DNA of 64,000 nucleotides from Strigops habroptila. Lineage: Eukaryota > Chordata > Aves > Psittaciformes > Psittacidae. The stretch is taken from NCBI RefSeq assembly GCF_004027225.2, contig NC_044282.2, positions 64,097,725-64,161,724 of the forward strand, given 5' to 3'. The position numbers and the translations under genes were made by a program. The notes beneath the pieces were generated by a model, which was given only the letters and a program-made list of their open reading frames with translations, did no database searches and had not been told where the DNA came from. Shown here one piece after another: positions 12,508 through 25,830 of this stretch. The first letter of the stretch is position 1; every line of letters begins with the position of its first letter.

Positions 12508-15500
12508 AGAAGAGAAAATAGGGATATACTGTTTAGGAAATGTAAAAGCAGAAAAAAAAGGATTTTCAGGCTGCCACCACTATCCCTCTCACTACTGAAA
12601 TATCCTGCTGTATTTGCTGCTAGTTCCCATTGCTGGGAATATTGGCAAATGTGCTGTTTGTCCAAACATCGCCCTCTAAAAGCATGTTCCTGATCTAGCA
12701 GACTGGAGGCGTGACTGATGTAGCTGGGCTGAAACAACCCCAAGGTTGTTCCTTTGTGCGTCTGGTAGATAGAGATAGGAGAGAGGGAAGCGCTGAGGAC
12801 ACGCATGGTGAGTTTCTATGGATGCTTTTTGATGATGGTATAGCACGGAAAGACAGCAGTGCCCTGGTTCATGGCTATCTTCCTTGGCAGTGGTAAGTCA
12901 CACAGCTAATCCATGAACCGAGCAGAGAGCTGCCCATAGCCTTCAGAGATGGGCAGCTGATTGCTAGGGTCTTGCAGCACTCCACTGTAGAAGGACAAGA
13001 TTCAGCTGTTCCCCAATGCCAGTTTTAACTTCAATTTGTCTTTTCAACTGTTTTTTAGATGACTTTCTGGCAGGCCCAACACAAATTGCCAGTTTCTCTC
13101 CCAAGGAAGAGCATATTTGCTGAGGCAGGTTTCTTCTCCTCTTCTCTTTTTGTGGGACAGCTTGGAGGATCTGAGCAGAGAAATTTTGACCAGTAGTAAA
13201 CTAGCGGAGAAAAGGCATTCAGGGAGGTGCAAACTATTTATGGGTTGAATTTAGCAAGTGGTCTTGTCTGAGAAAATAGTTTCCCCAAGTGCTAAAACAC
13301 TTTGTTTAGGACAGAGCTTCAGGCAGGTTTCCTGTGTCATGCCATGCAAAATCAGGGTGTGTAGTGATTGACTGTAGACAGTTTGTGGGAGGAGTGATGA
13401 GTTTTACTACAACTCAAATACCTCTTTTTGTGTTGCAGTTGCAACACAACAACAATTGCACCCCGTAGTGCAATTTAAATGGTTCTAAGCACTTAATAGG
13501 TTAGCATATTTTTAATGTCAGGTGTGCCTCTGCAGACTGATCCACATTGACTGAGTTCCTCCTTCTGAAGTATTTCACTTTATGCCATCTGCCAATGCTA
13601 CAGAAGCACCAGACTTGTGAAGATGAACTGAAGTTCTGCTCCCTGCTCGGTAATTCCAGTTTCACAATTTTTTAATCCCATGACAAACACAGAGTAGATC
13701 AGAACTAGATATGTAAAGACTTATTTGATTTTGCCAGTTTTTTCCATTAGATGTAAGTCATGTAAGTACCGTGACCATATGGTGCGCTGTCATTCATTAC
13801 CTGAGCTTGCTTTCTTTGCTCAGGTAGCCCTCTCAGCTCTTTACCTTAGTCAGACTCTATTTTCTCTAATAACAGGCTGCATTTAAAAAGCTAAACCAAC
13901 TTTTCAACTCCTTAACAAGAATTTATTTTTGAGCTATGCATTTATTAGCTTATGTTTTTCTAGTGCAAAGATACATCGATCACAAGGTGGGAGGGTGTTA
14001 TCAGTAAGAGTAAAATCATAATTTTTCATCAACAGGTTGGCAGAATTGTAGTGTAGCTGTATGCCACAACCAAGTTTACAACATAGGTATCCTGGAAAAC
14101 ATTACTGTAATTTGCCATCCCACACCATACCGACAACTGCAGTATTTTATTTTACTTATGTAATTATTGGTTACTGAAAGAAAAAGTACATTAGCTTCTT
14201 AGGAGCTGCTAATTCTCCTGTGTTTGCCAAGTAAAGAGGGGAGAAAAGGGAGCAGGGAGCAGTGACCCCTCTGTGTTGACCCTGTGTACAGCTCTGCTGC
14301 AGTCTCCTGAGCAGGAGCAAAGGGAGGCCAGGCTGGATGAAGGAGAAAGTGCTGCTAATACGAGTCTCTCCCACATTCAGGGTTGTGGCAGATGGGGCTA
14401 CGCAAAGCTCTTCTGGACATGAGTGTCATCTCTATACTTATTTCTGTTTGACGTGGCAGACAGCATTCCCCCTGCCACATCAAATTCTGCTGCTCAGGTA
14501 GTTATTGTGTCTTCCTAAAGCCCACTCATAACAGAGCTGGGCAGGTATCTAGTTATGCTGTTTACTTTGAGCTGGACTGGCCAGTTAGTTTTCCACCCAT
14601 CTTGTGCACCAAGATGGTATCTTGGTTGGATGGATGCATCAACTTAGGGGGTGGGAGGTGTACAACTTTGTGTATGGGAACAAGGATAAGAAGCATTGTC
14701 ATACTGCAGCTGCTGAGCTAGATTTCAGGTACCAGGAACACCACTGCATCCCACTGCATGTTGCTTCTCTAAATTTAGCCCTGTCAATACCTTCTGGGGT
14801 AGCTCTGATCTGTGTCTGTAGGCTGGGAGTGAGCCAAAGACTGAGGTAGAGAATGGGATGCCATGGGTAATAGCTCACACTTCTGTTTGGTGCCTAGCTG
14901 TCAGAGCCAAGGACCACTTCTCTCCTTACGTGGAAGAGAGAAGAAACTATGCCCAAAATTAGAAAGATGTGTAGCTTGTTGGCTGTGGCAGGGTGAATGA
15001 ACTCTCCCATTCCTGACAAGAAGGAATGCAACGAAATTGGTGCTTCTGTAGAGGGAATTAAGTATTTCACTTTGGGGTTAAACCACAAAACATTTTTACT
15101 GTCTTTCATCATATTGCAAATAACAAAATGGTTATAAATAAAGCTACCCTGCTAAGTATCTTAGGCTGGTGCTAGGAAGAAGAGATCAATTAATTTCTAT
15201 TCATAGCAGGAAACTCCCTTAGAGTTTCAGCTCCCTTAGATCATGAGCTTCTTTGAGGACAGCATCACCATACCACTATACGTTTCTCTGACTAGTAATC
15301 AGGATGCAGGTTTGGATGTGAGTTTGGGAAATCCAGTGTTCTGTGGTGAAAGGACAAGAATATTGTGATAAGAAATAGAAGGAACTTACTTTTTTATTTT
15401 TTAATGTATTTTCTAGGCAGGTGAAATAGACCAACACCTATACAAAGTGTCCCTACTTTCTCATTTATCAGCATGGCTGAGTGTTAGAAAAGCCTAATAA

Positions 15501-17738
15501 TGGAAACAGTATACAACTGTAAGGAAGTGATATTTAGTAACATGCACATGAAGCTTTTCTTCCATTAAAATGCCACTTCAGGCGTGAATGTATTGCTTGA
15601 TTAGTTTTTTGGAAGAGCAGATTTTCATTCATAATGAGAACATACATTTCAGACACTGTTATTAATGCGAACATGCTCTAAAATGAAAATAGAAAGAAGC
15701 CAAAGCCAGGAAGCTGTCAGGACAGTGTAAAACAGCATCAGATCTTGACAAGGTGGGCTGTCCAGTCTTAGAATAGTGTTTAGGTACCATGAGAGGCACG
15801 TGCTGTGAAGAGCCACTGAGTAGTTATTCACATAGCAGTCAAGATGGATCATCCAATGGTCTTGGTACTCCTCTCCAGTGTTTCCCTACTGTCCTCAGCT
15901 TTTAGGATGTTGTGGACAGAATTGCACACTTTCTGGGATGAGATACCTGCTTCTTAACTGTTGGCTGAAGAGGTGAGTGATTTTTCCAGAGCTTACTTAA
16001 AAAGGGGGCTTCTTGCTGCAATACCTTGCAAAGGGTTTGCTTTCGCTATGCAGAATGAAAGTATCTCTCTTTGTCAAGTGAAAGGTGAAATACAAAAGTA
16101 TGGAAACAGAGCACTCCTTCAAACAGTCACTTTAATGGAAAAGACCAGCTTCAATTTATTTTCCCTTCTTATGATCATCTATGTTGCAATGTATAAGACA
16201 GAACCAGTGAGTCCTGTTGTTCAGCACTGTCACTCGTCTGCTCAGAACACAGCATGGTGATTTGCACGTGCACCATGCAGAGTGGAGAGCGGGCTAATGC
16301 TGCTCTGTTTGCATGTTGCCTTGGCCGTATGAATGCATCAGCGGTGAGAGATAAGTAACACAACAGAAACTGGAATGAAGTGAAATTGCACAGTGTCTGC
16401 TAGAAAGAGCATTGCATGAAGGGTTTGCTCTTCCCTTGTGGGTATGAGGTTGACAGAAGAGTTAGAGATGAGAAAGGTTAAGCACAGATGGCAAGGAGTA
16501 AAGGTAGTTTCCAGCAACAAGGATGAAAACCCTGTGCCTCATGAGCACTACAGAGGCTGAAAGGGCACCTTTTGCAACTGATTGGTGAGCTTGTGTCTTT
16601 CCCAATCTTCACTTTGGTTCCTCTTCCCCCTCCTCAGTGAATTCAGCCCTGAACAGCCAAGCAAGTCCCTCCCAGCCCCACACTGAAACTAAATTGTTTG
16701 AGTTCAGGATTAAAGGCACAGGGTTAAGGCTAAGATCATCAGGCTGGGGCTTACATGGAAAGTAAATACCCAAGTAAGAACAGCCAGTATGTCTGCGTGA
16801 ACTAGCAGAGCCTCCAGTCCCTCTGACCTGCAGGGAAATACATGCTTGCTAATTAGAGGTACAGACTTTTAAATTGGTTTGCTGTCTTCCTGGAATCTGC
16901 TATTGGGGATGCTCCCTGGAGATCTGAGCTCAGAGCTCTGAATGCTTGCATGGGGGATCCTGATTGTTCCCAAAGGTTCCCCTCTGACCACCTCCCAGCC
17001 TGGCTGAGAAAGACAAAAGACATATGCCCCTCTTCCTTCCTGTCCAACTAACAATGAGGCTGTGGCCAGGCTGACAAAACGTAGTAGTTGAATAGTTTTT
17101 CCTGTAAAACCATCCAGACTTTTTTTTCCATTTTGATTATAGTATTTCTGCTACCATGTGAGTTTTGGGATCAGATAACTCGGAAATAGTTATAATTGTT
17201 ACTAAAAAAAAGTCAAAATGGACTCAAACATAAATCTGTGAATTACTGTTTTTTCCCCCCTGTTTGCATACTTCACTACTTGTGGGTTTCCTTCTGACAT
17301 GGAAATTCTATTCTGATTGCAGCCTTGACAGGAAAGCTAAAAGCAGGAAATGCTGCTGGATAACTCATTCACAGGAGTTCTGTAGGCAAAGAGGTAAACT
17401 TACATACTTTAAGGCTCAGACTGATCTTGAATTAAGCTGCAATCCCTCTGCCCAGCTTTGCTCATTCACTCCTTTCCTGTGTTTAGTGTGGTTGACAAAT
17501 TCCCGCAGATTTCATGCAAGATGCAGGATAATTGAAGTTTTTGCTGTTCGTGTTTGCTGTTTCTCCCGAAGTACTGGAGGTCCTAGCTCCTGAGCTTCAT
17601 ACTTTCTTCCTGCTGCAACGTGAGCTGCTTGACAGATTCACAGCAAGTATTTTTTTATCTGTCATGTTTTTTTAGTGTGCTGTGAACCCTGGGAGTATTT
17701 TTATTGCCTATCATTTTCTACAGAAAATGAGTAATTAC

Positions 17739-17768
17739 TTTTGTTTTGTTTGTTTGTTTGTTTTTTTC
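17739..17768. repeat. (TTTG)n simple repeat
   Basis: Imperfect TTTTG/TTTG units run into a T tract. This is low-complexity sequence with no coding or regulatory reading I can support. Confidence 0.9.
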
Positions 17769-18810
17769 CTACCATGAGAGTTCAGGCTGGCACTGACACT
17801 TTCAGAGAAAATCTCTATGTGTAAGCACCCCTCACAGCAATACTGGCTTGCTCAACTACAGTTCTGGGGCTTTTTCAGGTACTGAATCCTTTGGTTCACA
17901 GGCAGAAATGTCACTTTACAAAGCTGAGGAGAGAAAAGCAATGCAGTCCTTCATCCATTTTCCAGACTGGGATTTTCACCCAGGTCTACAAAATCATCTT
18001 CAAGTTTGTCTTGCCCTTCAGTATACTGTGACATGCATCTGTGCATCACAGGCATCATGTCTGCATCAGAAAATGAACTATGTAGGAGGTGTGGAAGTGT
18101 TTAAACACACAAGGTTGTTATCTTAAAAGGCAGGAGTCACAGGGAGCTTCCTCTGAGCTTTTCCCCATGAACTACATCTCTCCAGTTTAAAGTTTTGTGG
18201 CAGCTTATGGTCTTCAAGGATTTGTGGCAGGGGCTCCTGGACTTAAACAGGTAAAATGATGTTCTGCTGGAGGTGAAAAAGGAGATGCGTGGCATAAGCA
18301 GAACCGAGTTTAGAAGAAGATTCAATGGCCCCTAGCAATAGTGGCTGTTTTCCCAATTTCCTTAAAGGATCTTTTGCTCCTTAGAGATTGTCAGAATTTC
18401 TTCAGTCCTCAACCATCTGGTATGATTTACATCCCACTCCTTCCATTTCCAGATCCACAAGGCCAGGATCTGGCTTGCAGCACATTTTAGTCTGAGACAT
18501 GGGTGATAATTGTATCTAGGAGAATGAGGATCTGGCTTCTACAGGAGGGGAAACTCTTCAACCTAGTTCTTGTTTAGGCTCTTCTGAGCTGGGTAGGCAC
18601 CCAGGCCTGGGGATAGCAGGACATGGAACAAGGAGAAATCGTTGCTTCCAAAGACCACCTGTTGTATTTATTACAGAACTGAAAATTGGTGAGGAGCATT
18701 TTGTGAAATTGCAGGGAGGTATCAGGGTGCTCTGTGTCTTAGAGAGCAATGGTTTGTGCAAGAACTGCATAGGGGTAGTTTGGTTTAGAAAAGAAAAGAC
18801 TCAAGGGTTA

Positions 18811-18870
18811 TGGTTGGTTTTTTGCTTGGGTTTGGGCTTCTTGGTTTGGTTTTTTGTTTTTGTTTTTTTT
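18811..18870. repeat. T/G-rich low-complexity tract
   Basis: Irregular 'ggttt' and 'tttttg' units run for about 60 bases. Similar T/G-rich or A/C-rich tracts recur through the window (25773-25830, 31045-31084 and complement type at 19665-19702). Confidence 0.8.
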
Positions 18871-19346
18871 ATAAAAAAGCTGCTCTTTCTCTGTAGAAGG
18901 GCCATTAATTGTTGTTTGTGTCTTCTTGGATAGGACAAGATATCAGGAATACCATGTTTGATAAAAAGAGCAAAGATTGCCTCATGGGGACGGAGAGGCA
19001 GACCCCCTTTGGCACAGGACAATTCTGTTTACACAAAGAAAAGCAATGAATGTGCTGAAAGCTCTTCAGCATCCCATGGCTTTTGTGTTTGAGATCTGGC
19101 AATTTTTTCAAATCAAATTTGAAAAACTTTGTAGAAAAAAAAGTGAAAATAGACCGCGTACATCAGGTGTTGTTCACATGGCCATGCTCACCAGCTACTG
19201 TTTTGTGGGACTGAAAAGGCACCTGGAGTTTGAAGGAGAGCCATTTCTTTTCTAAGACCTGGGAAAGTGGGATGTATGAGGGTGGCTGCTGAATGCACTA
19301 TACTGAAACCAGATTGCTGCTTAAGGCATTCTTTACTCTTCATCAG

Positions 19347-19594
19347 GGACTGCAGTGATTGATAGGACAAGGGGCAATGGGTTCAAGCTTAAACAGGGGA
19401 GATTTAGGTTAAAAGGTTAAATAGAAGGAAGAAATTCTTTACTGTGAGGGTGGTGAGGTGCTGGCGCAGGCTGCCCAGAGAAGCTGTGGCTGCCCCATCC
19501 CTGGCAGTGTTCAACGCCAGGTTGGACACAGGGGCTTGGAGCAACCTGGTCTAGTGGAAGGTGTCCCTGCCCATGGCAGGGGGTTGGACAGGAC
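19347..19594 (+). mobile_element. CR1 LINE, 3' UTR fragment, terminus missing
   Basis: The sequence follows the avian CR1 3' region in order. It begins with 'tgataggacaaggggcaatg', continues through 'gaagaaattctttactgtga' and 'gagcaacctggtctagtgga', and reaches 'cccatggcagggggttgga'. It then stops: the usual last 40 or so bases, ending in 'ccattctatgattctatg', are absent and replaced by 'caggacacagtaagctgag'. The copy is therefore 5'-truncated and also lacks its 3' terminus. The plus-strand orientation is clear from the order of these blocks. It contains no coding capacity. Confidence 0.9.
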
Positions 19595-19664
19595 ACAGTA
19601 AGCTGAGTCAAGGAATTAGCACAGCAACAACTTCAGGCATTTGAGGAACAATCAGCCCATTTGT

Positions 19665-19702
19665 AAAAAAACCCCACAACAAAACAAAAACCAAAACCAA
19701 AC
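19665..19702. repeat. A/C-rich low-complexity tract
   Basis: Irregular 'aaaac' and 'aaaacc' units lie about 70 bases downstream of the CR1 fragment that ends at 19594. It is not the CR1 tail itself, because CR1 lacks a poly-A tail and unrelated sequence intervenes. Confidence 0.8.
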
Positions 19703-21508
19703 ATGAACGTGTGTTGGATAACAATACTGTGAAATAAATCACAGAGAAAAGAGAAGCTGATATAATTGTAAACAAAGCCAGCTATACAATTATAGCTGCT
19801 CAAGGCTTTTATTATGAGAAAGCCAGTTAATCCAACAAAATCCTTGCTCAGCTCTTTTTAAAAACAAACCCGAAAAATTATGTGCCAGAGAAGCAAACTC
19901 CACAGAGAAGCTGTGTTTCATCTCCAATGAAATCTAGTAAGGGAATAGAGAGCAAGATTGCACTTTTTTCTGGAGAGCTTTTGTCAGGAGAGATAACTGA
20001 ACATCAAATATTAGCATCCAACCTAAGGATAAGGAATAGCAAAGATGAAACAGTCATTCCTTTTTTCACTATCTGATCAGCTTTGCTCTTCCCCTGTGGC
20101 TGCACTGTTGTTCTTCAGTATTTTGTGCCCCAACAGCACTGAAGAGATCAGTGTCTGAGAAGCACCTTAATAATTCTGTTGCTGGAGAAAAGAAATAGCA
20201 ATGTATCTGCCACAGAAGCCCCACTGGTGGGTCTTCTTCATGAAGGTGAGGCAAGAGCACCACAAATTCCTGCAATACAGACATCCTGGACTGTATATAC
20301 ATGGTTTATAAGGAGCTGAGGTTACCTGGGGGGTTTTGCAGAGGAAAACAGTGCAGTGAGACCCAGTGGCACACACAATTTAGAGTGCAGGGAGATGGGA
20401 ATATATGCTGTTTGGGGTGCTTAAGTCTGGTATTTCCATGCCTGACTCCCATCTGGACAGACATACTCCTCTCCTACTGGGAAACATTATCCTAAATAGG
20501 GTCAGCTGCATCAAGTTTATAGGTCAGGAGACATGGGCTGTTGGCGTTGATGTAAATGTCTGTGTGACCTGTGTGTCCAGCCATGTACACATACACATAT
20601 GTATGTGGTATATAAACATCCTCTGTGTGCATGTGCCTACTAGGAAAACATTTTTAGGCTCACTACTGTTTGGACCTGGGGACATGGAGCTGCAGCATCC
20701 TCACATCTCCCTGTCTATTGAATCCACCATGCTATACTTTCCTTGAACAGTACCAAGATTTGACCTTGACTGGGGAATATCTAAACATTATGTAGTCCCT
20801 GCTGAACTTGCTTGAGCTGTTCCTTGAAGTCAGCCCTATTCCTTGGGCTGACATGGGGGCAGGTTAACAAAGTATAGCTGGTTGAGGTGCTTCAGAGGGG
20901 ATCGCAAGTTTGCTCCCTCTTCTCAGCCTGTAGATCCATCTTCCTTTAATGAAAGATATTGCAGGAAGCTGTTGGATTGCTCATGATTTGCATTTTATAG
21001 AAAGCTGGGCAAAGTGTGCTTTGGCTCACAGCCAGTCATAATCAAGATAAGATTTTGCAGGGACTCTGAACTTCAATTTGAGAACTGAAAAAGAAAAAAG
21101 AAAAACTAAGTGTAAATGCAGTTCTGTGGCGTACTGAGCGACAGCACAATTTCTGCCACTTCCTGTCATTTGGATAATGAGAAGGACATTTATCCTCATA
21201 GCAGGAATACTGTCATAGGGTGACTTTTCTTGATGCTCTGTCTAAAAAGACCCAGGTATTTAAGGAAAAGAAAACTTATTACAATTAGTGCTGGTTGAGA
21301 TCTTTTGGACGGTGTGTTCATTGCCTGCAAATATGTGGTTCATCAGAACTGAAATTTGCTGTGAACATGTTTTAGTGTTTCTTTGTCAGGGATGAATATG
21401 CCTTGCACATCCCAGACCAGCTAAGACCTTGAAGTTTTCAGCTCCCTGTCAGGGTTACAATTCTGCCACTGGCAACACGGAGCTACTGCTTTCCTGAAGG
21501 CCTCAGAG

Positions 21509-21569
21509 AAAATATAACAAATATAAACAAACAAACAAACAAAAAAAAACCATAAAAAATATAACAAAT
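21509..21569. repeat. (AAAC)n block flanked by 14-bp direct repeats
   Basis: The 14-base sequence 'aaaatataacaaat' occurs at 21509-21522 and again, without mismatch, at 21556-21569. Between the copies lie AAAC units, an A run and 'ccat'. This could be a microsatellite expansion inside a duplicated segment, or the tail-only remnant of a short retro-insertion with a target-site duplication. Confidence 0.85.
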
Positions 21570-23714
21570 GCCTTATCCATCGCCTAGTCACTGTCTAGAT
21601 GACCAGAAATGTCCCTAAACCCAGCTTTTCTTAAGCCTTGCCACTCCTGAGAGCAGTAGAGCAGAAAAAAGCAGAAGCAAAAAACCCAGGAAGGATAGTT
21701 GAGAAAAGAAAGAGTGAAAAAAGCCCCAAACAGGTTTCCTGGTGTCCTCTGGCAGAGAGAAGACATCCTGACAAATGGACAGGGTCATCCTTTACCTATT
21801 GTGTTCTTTGCTTGTAGGTTGTCTCTGACATATGGTTTACCATTAAATATTTGTCGCCTGTCCTTGAAGGGAACTATCTATTTCTAAAGGTACAAAAGGA
21901 TCCTACTGAGGTAATCTTCTAGGCTATTCAGTGCATCCAGCTGTCTGATTGAACTATATCTCTTAGGACCTTTTGATGCAGGGTTGTCTTAATTGTGAGC
22001 CACTGTGTGATAAACGCAGTGGCCTGAATTGGATACCTCTCAAGGAGGAAGGTGATGAAATGCTGTTGGGAAATATGTTTTTTTTGGAGGCCACAGCACT
22101 GTGCTCACTGTCTTTGCATGAATACTCTCCCAGCAGCTCTGGGGGCTGTTGGGCATTAAAACAGTGTGAGCTCTTGGGAAACTGAACAAGAAAACGTCTC
22201 TGAAAAGCTCTTGGGAACATCAATTCTAAGCCTTTGTCTGGGCAGCAGGTCGAATGTCACTTTGGTACATTACTATTATTCTTTCACATATCTGGAAGAA
22301 AAAAACATTGCAATTTAACCTTGTTTTTAATGCGTCCATGGCAGAAGGAAGGGACACACCTAATCTGCAACCTGTGTAGAGGAAGCTCTGCTATACTGAT
22401 AAACAGAAGAAATGTCATTTCTTCAGAGGTGGCTGCACAGCCTCATAACACTGTCACAGGTGCCATATAAATGCTACAATACAACATATGGCTTTCAGTT
22501 GACCTTGTTTAACTTGGTCTCTTCCACCTTGTTACTTTGGTTTGACTAATTTATGGGTAAGTTTTTCATTTTCAAAAAGTTTCACTTGCAAAGATTTTCA
22601 GTGACAGGATGAAAATGCCTTCTCTGTGCAGCCTGTGTCTGTCCAGAGAGCCTGCCACTCTTTATTGGCCTGAAGCCCTGTGAAGATCTGGCTTATGCCT
22701 GACTTTCTCATTAAGCACTAAGTACTTAATCCTAAACTTCCTCCTGGACCTCTTACTCTCCCTTGCTTGCAGTCATCTGTGAAGGACTCCTGAATAATTC
22801 AACAGTACAAAGCGACTGTCAGTACCCTTGGATGAGCGCTGTCCAAAGAAGAGCCTCACAGTGCCAGAGGCTGTCTCTTCTTACCTGTCCCTTTGGGGAT
22901 ACATAAAGCTCCTGGACCATTTCTTTCTCCATAAAAAGACCTCCAGCTTTTATTAATTGTAGATGTGTTCTGTATCAAGCAAGTAATTAACTCCCAATAA
23001 TTTCAGTCAGCAGTTACTTTCCCACACTTGTCAAGCTGATGCCAGAGCTTGCAGTCAGCAGAGAGGCAGCCCTGTGTATTGACATTAAGTATACATTCCT
23101 GTCCATCTTAGATATATGATTAATATGTGCATATGCATGCCCTGTTGATGAGTGTATTTCCCTCTAAAACTTACTTTCCTCATTAAAAAATGGTCAGAGG
23201 ACACCTCTTTTTTACAGAGTATTGCAAATTATGTGTGGGTACTATTAACTTATTAATGGAAATTGCATATATCAGTTCTGGGTTTTAATGCCAGCCTTAC
23301 GCAGGTTAAGGTTGAACAGAGAAGCACAACTACTCTGTCATCTGGGGTTCTGCACACATCTTATTTCCAAAACTTTTCCAGAAAAATGCCCTTTGGTGAC
23401 AACCAAAGAGGCTGACTCCAGCTTCTCAGTGCACGTCTGCCTTTGAGCCTGAGCAGATTTTAACACGATGGTGCTAGAAGCTAAGCTTCTCATAGGATTT
23501 TTACATACACGCCCTGTGCTGTGCTGTGAAGTTGTGGATGGCTGCAGAAGTCCCCTGGGAAATATGCCTTTGGTGTGAAACAACCCATGGGGAAACAAAT
23601 CCTTACCTGCTGCATTGAGCAAAAGGGGCTTCTTCCAATAGAGCCCTTCATGGAGTCTTATTTTGCTACTGGCCCTTGCTCACTTATCTTGGAGGACAGC
23701 AGTTGCTAACAGCA

Positions 23715-23762
23715 TGCACACATACACATATATATATTTATATATACACATATTCACATATA
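23715..23762. repeat. CA/TA-rich microsatellite
   Basis: 'cacacatacacatatatata' is followed by further TA and CA steps to 23762. It is a degenerate dinucleotide repeat. Confidence 0.85.
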
Positions 23763-25772
23763 GAGCACAAAACAGGGAACCCAGTAATGATGCTGCTGTA
23801 TGCATCTCCCTAAAAGATTTACAAGATCTTCAAAGTGGGGGGATTCTTGTTCTACAGTATACAGCATCATCTGCAGCAGGTTTGCCTGGCACTACTACAG
23901 AAATAATGTAGCAGTTGTTAATTATCAGCAAAGAGAGAGGTTTATACATTACAAACAATTCTTTGAGAGATCTGTACCAAATCTTTTCCTTCCTGTAAGA
24001 ATGACAAAATGCTTTGCAGAACAGGAAGGAAAGTTCCCACACACACCTCTCCTGAATCCATAAGCTGAATTTTGATCTTTGATTTGTTGGTGATCCCTAA
24101 AAACATGGATTTTCCTGTGCTGCAAGTCAGACTTCTGCTGGCTTCTCTTCTGGCTGTTCTTTCTGAGCTGAAATTCAGAGTGTCTGGCTAACGAGCTTAA
24201 GCATGCCTGTCAGCACAGTAGCTGTAGAGCAAAAGAGAGAAAAAGCTCCACTTTGCTTCTGGAACAGACTTTTCTGCCTATAGTAACAGAAAAAGATGCT
24301 TTGGTTTATAGCAGATGAGCCTTTCCAAATGAATTTGGCTGGGCATGCAACGGCATCTTCTTGTCACTGCAAAATAAATTCCCCCCTGAAAAAACATCCC
24401 TGTTGATAAAACAACTCTCAAAGTGACTTTGTCAGGTCAGAATTTAAACAAGAAATCTCCTGTCTGCAGCAGGCCAAAGTCAGGGAAAAACAGCTATATA
24501 GCTCTCAGTTATATGCAGCTGGGTTTTTTCATCCTGGGTCCCCTTTCTTCATAGGGTGGTGTGCTCCCAAAGCCAGATGCTCTGAGCAAGCATCATGGGC
24601 AGCTGCTGTCTGGTCAACTAAGCAGGAGGCAAAGAAAAGCTGTGTTGTGAGTGAACCATGAGATCTGGGTCTCTGCATTAGCTAAGCACAGACCTTGGAA
24701 GAGACAGATCTCCTTACAGATACGCTCCAGTTTCACTAGGCTGGGCCACAGCTTGTCAGCTCCATGGGGAGGGGATGTCCCCTCTGCATTAAGGAGACTG
24801 GGTGAAATGTCGTGCCCTTTGATACAGGATAACTTTGCAAGCCACAGTAGGACCTTTGGACCATCAGTTGGAGAGTCCTAGATCTAGAAATAGGACAGGC
24901 ACCTCCCCGAGGACCAGGAACTGCTCAGGATAGTGCAGAGAAACATTAATTTTCCCTGTGTCCCTGAGTCACTCAGCCTGGCCAAGCAGGGATAACATTT
25001 CCCTATCTGTAGTATAGAATGTCTCACAGACATTAATAGTGTCTGTGAAGCCCAAGTGGGCAGGCAAGCTTAAACCTACCTGCCACCCCATGCTTTAGAA
25101 TGCTTTAGAATAAGGACATCTGGGATTTAAATTTTATTCTTTGAAAATGAAATTATTTTGCTTTCTGACATTCTTGGTCAAGCAACTGATTAATGCTGGT
25201 GGGCATCATGATGTCAAAATAATCCTGAAATAGGGGCAGCATTTTTGCTGAAGTGGTGAATCTGCCGTACCTCTGATTCCTTTTTCACCCACCCTAGAGT
25301 AGCTACAAGTCAGCAGCAGTTGACAGAGCTGTTTGCCTGCATCTTCTCCCCAAGTGCTTTTCAAAAGGATAACCCATGCTATTCAGTTTTGAGTTTATTT
25401 TAAGTTAGTGACGAAGCTTTTGCTTCCTGGAACAAGAATGTGTAGAAAAGATCAACTGTTCTTGAAATCCATGGGTTCCTAATCCTTTTAACACCTCATA
25501 ACCAGAGTGCACAGGAGATAGTAGGAGAAGCTGGTAAAAACAAATTAGCAAGAAACAATAATGAAGATTTAAAACATGGAGCTCTGATAAGCTGCTTAGA
25601 GCAGGACATTTAAATCTTCTTTTTGAAGTCATACATTCACCAATTTATACACTATTACAAAACTAATCAGGGCTCTGCAATGTTTAATATCACCTTTTGT
25701 CATTACTCATGGCTGCAAAGCCTTTGAGTAGGCTGTGCACTCCGTTGCTTTTCTTTATCAAGAACTTCACCT

Positions 25773-25830
25773 CTTTTTGGGGGGTTTTTTTGGTTTTTTG
25801 TTGGTTTTGTTGTTGTTGTTAGGTTTTTAA
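25773..25830. repeat. T/G-rich tract with (GTT)n
   Basis: G6 and T7 runs are followed by TTGG and a short GTT repeat. It is low-complexity sequence. Confidence 0.85.

Larger units (their letters stand above)
8544..19346. other. Unannotated sequence with small local repeats
   Basis: This is about 10.8 kb without a recognisable gene. It holds two short tandem duplications (9171-9246 and 10568-10603), a poly-A/poly-G tract (12479-12507), a TTTG repeat (17739-17768) and a T/G-rich low-complexity tract (18811-18870), each listed separately. Open frames do not exceed about 135 codons. The longest, on the minus strand at 12408-12806, runs through the complement of the poly-G tract and so gains an artificial proline run. 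Confidence 0.55.

Noticed and set aside
12408..12806. Minus-strand frame with a proline run, and plus-strand frames with a glycine run
   Set aside because: The runs come from the poly-G tract at 12489-12507 read on either strand; no coding evidence.
20575..20640. CA/TG-rich stretch as a microsatellite
   Set aside because: The units are too irregular and short to call a defined repeat.
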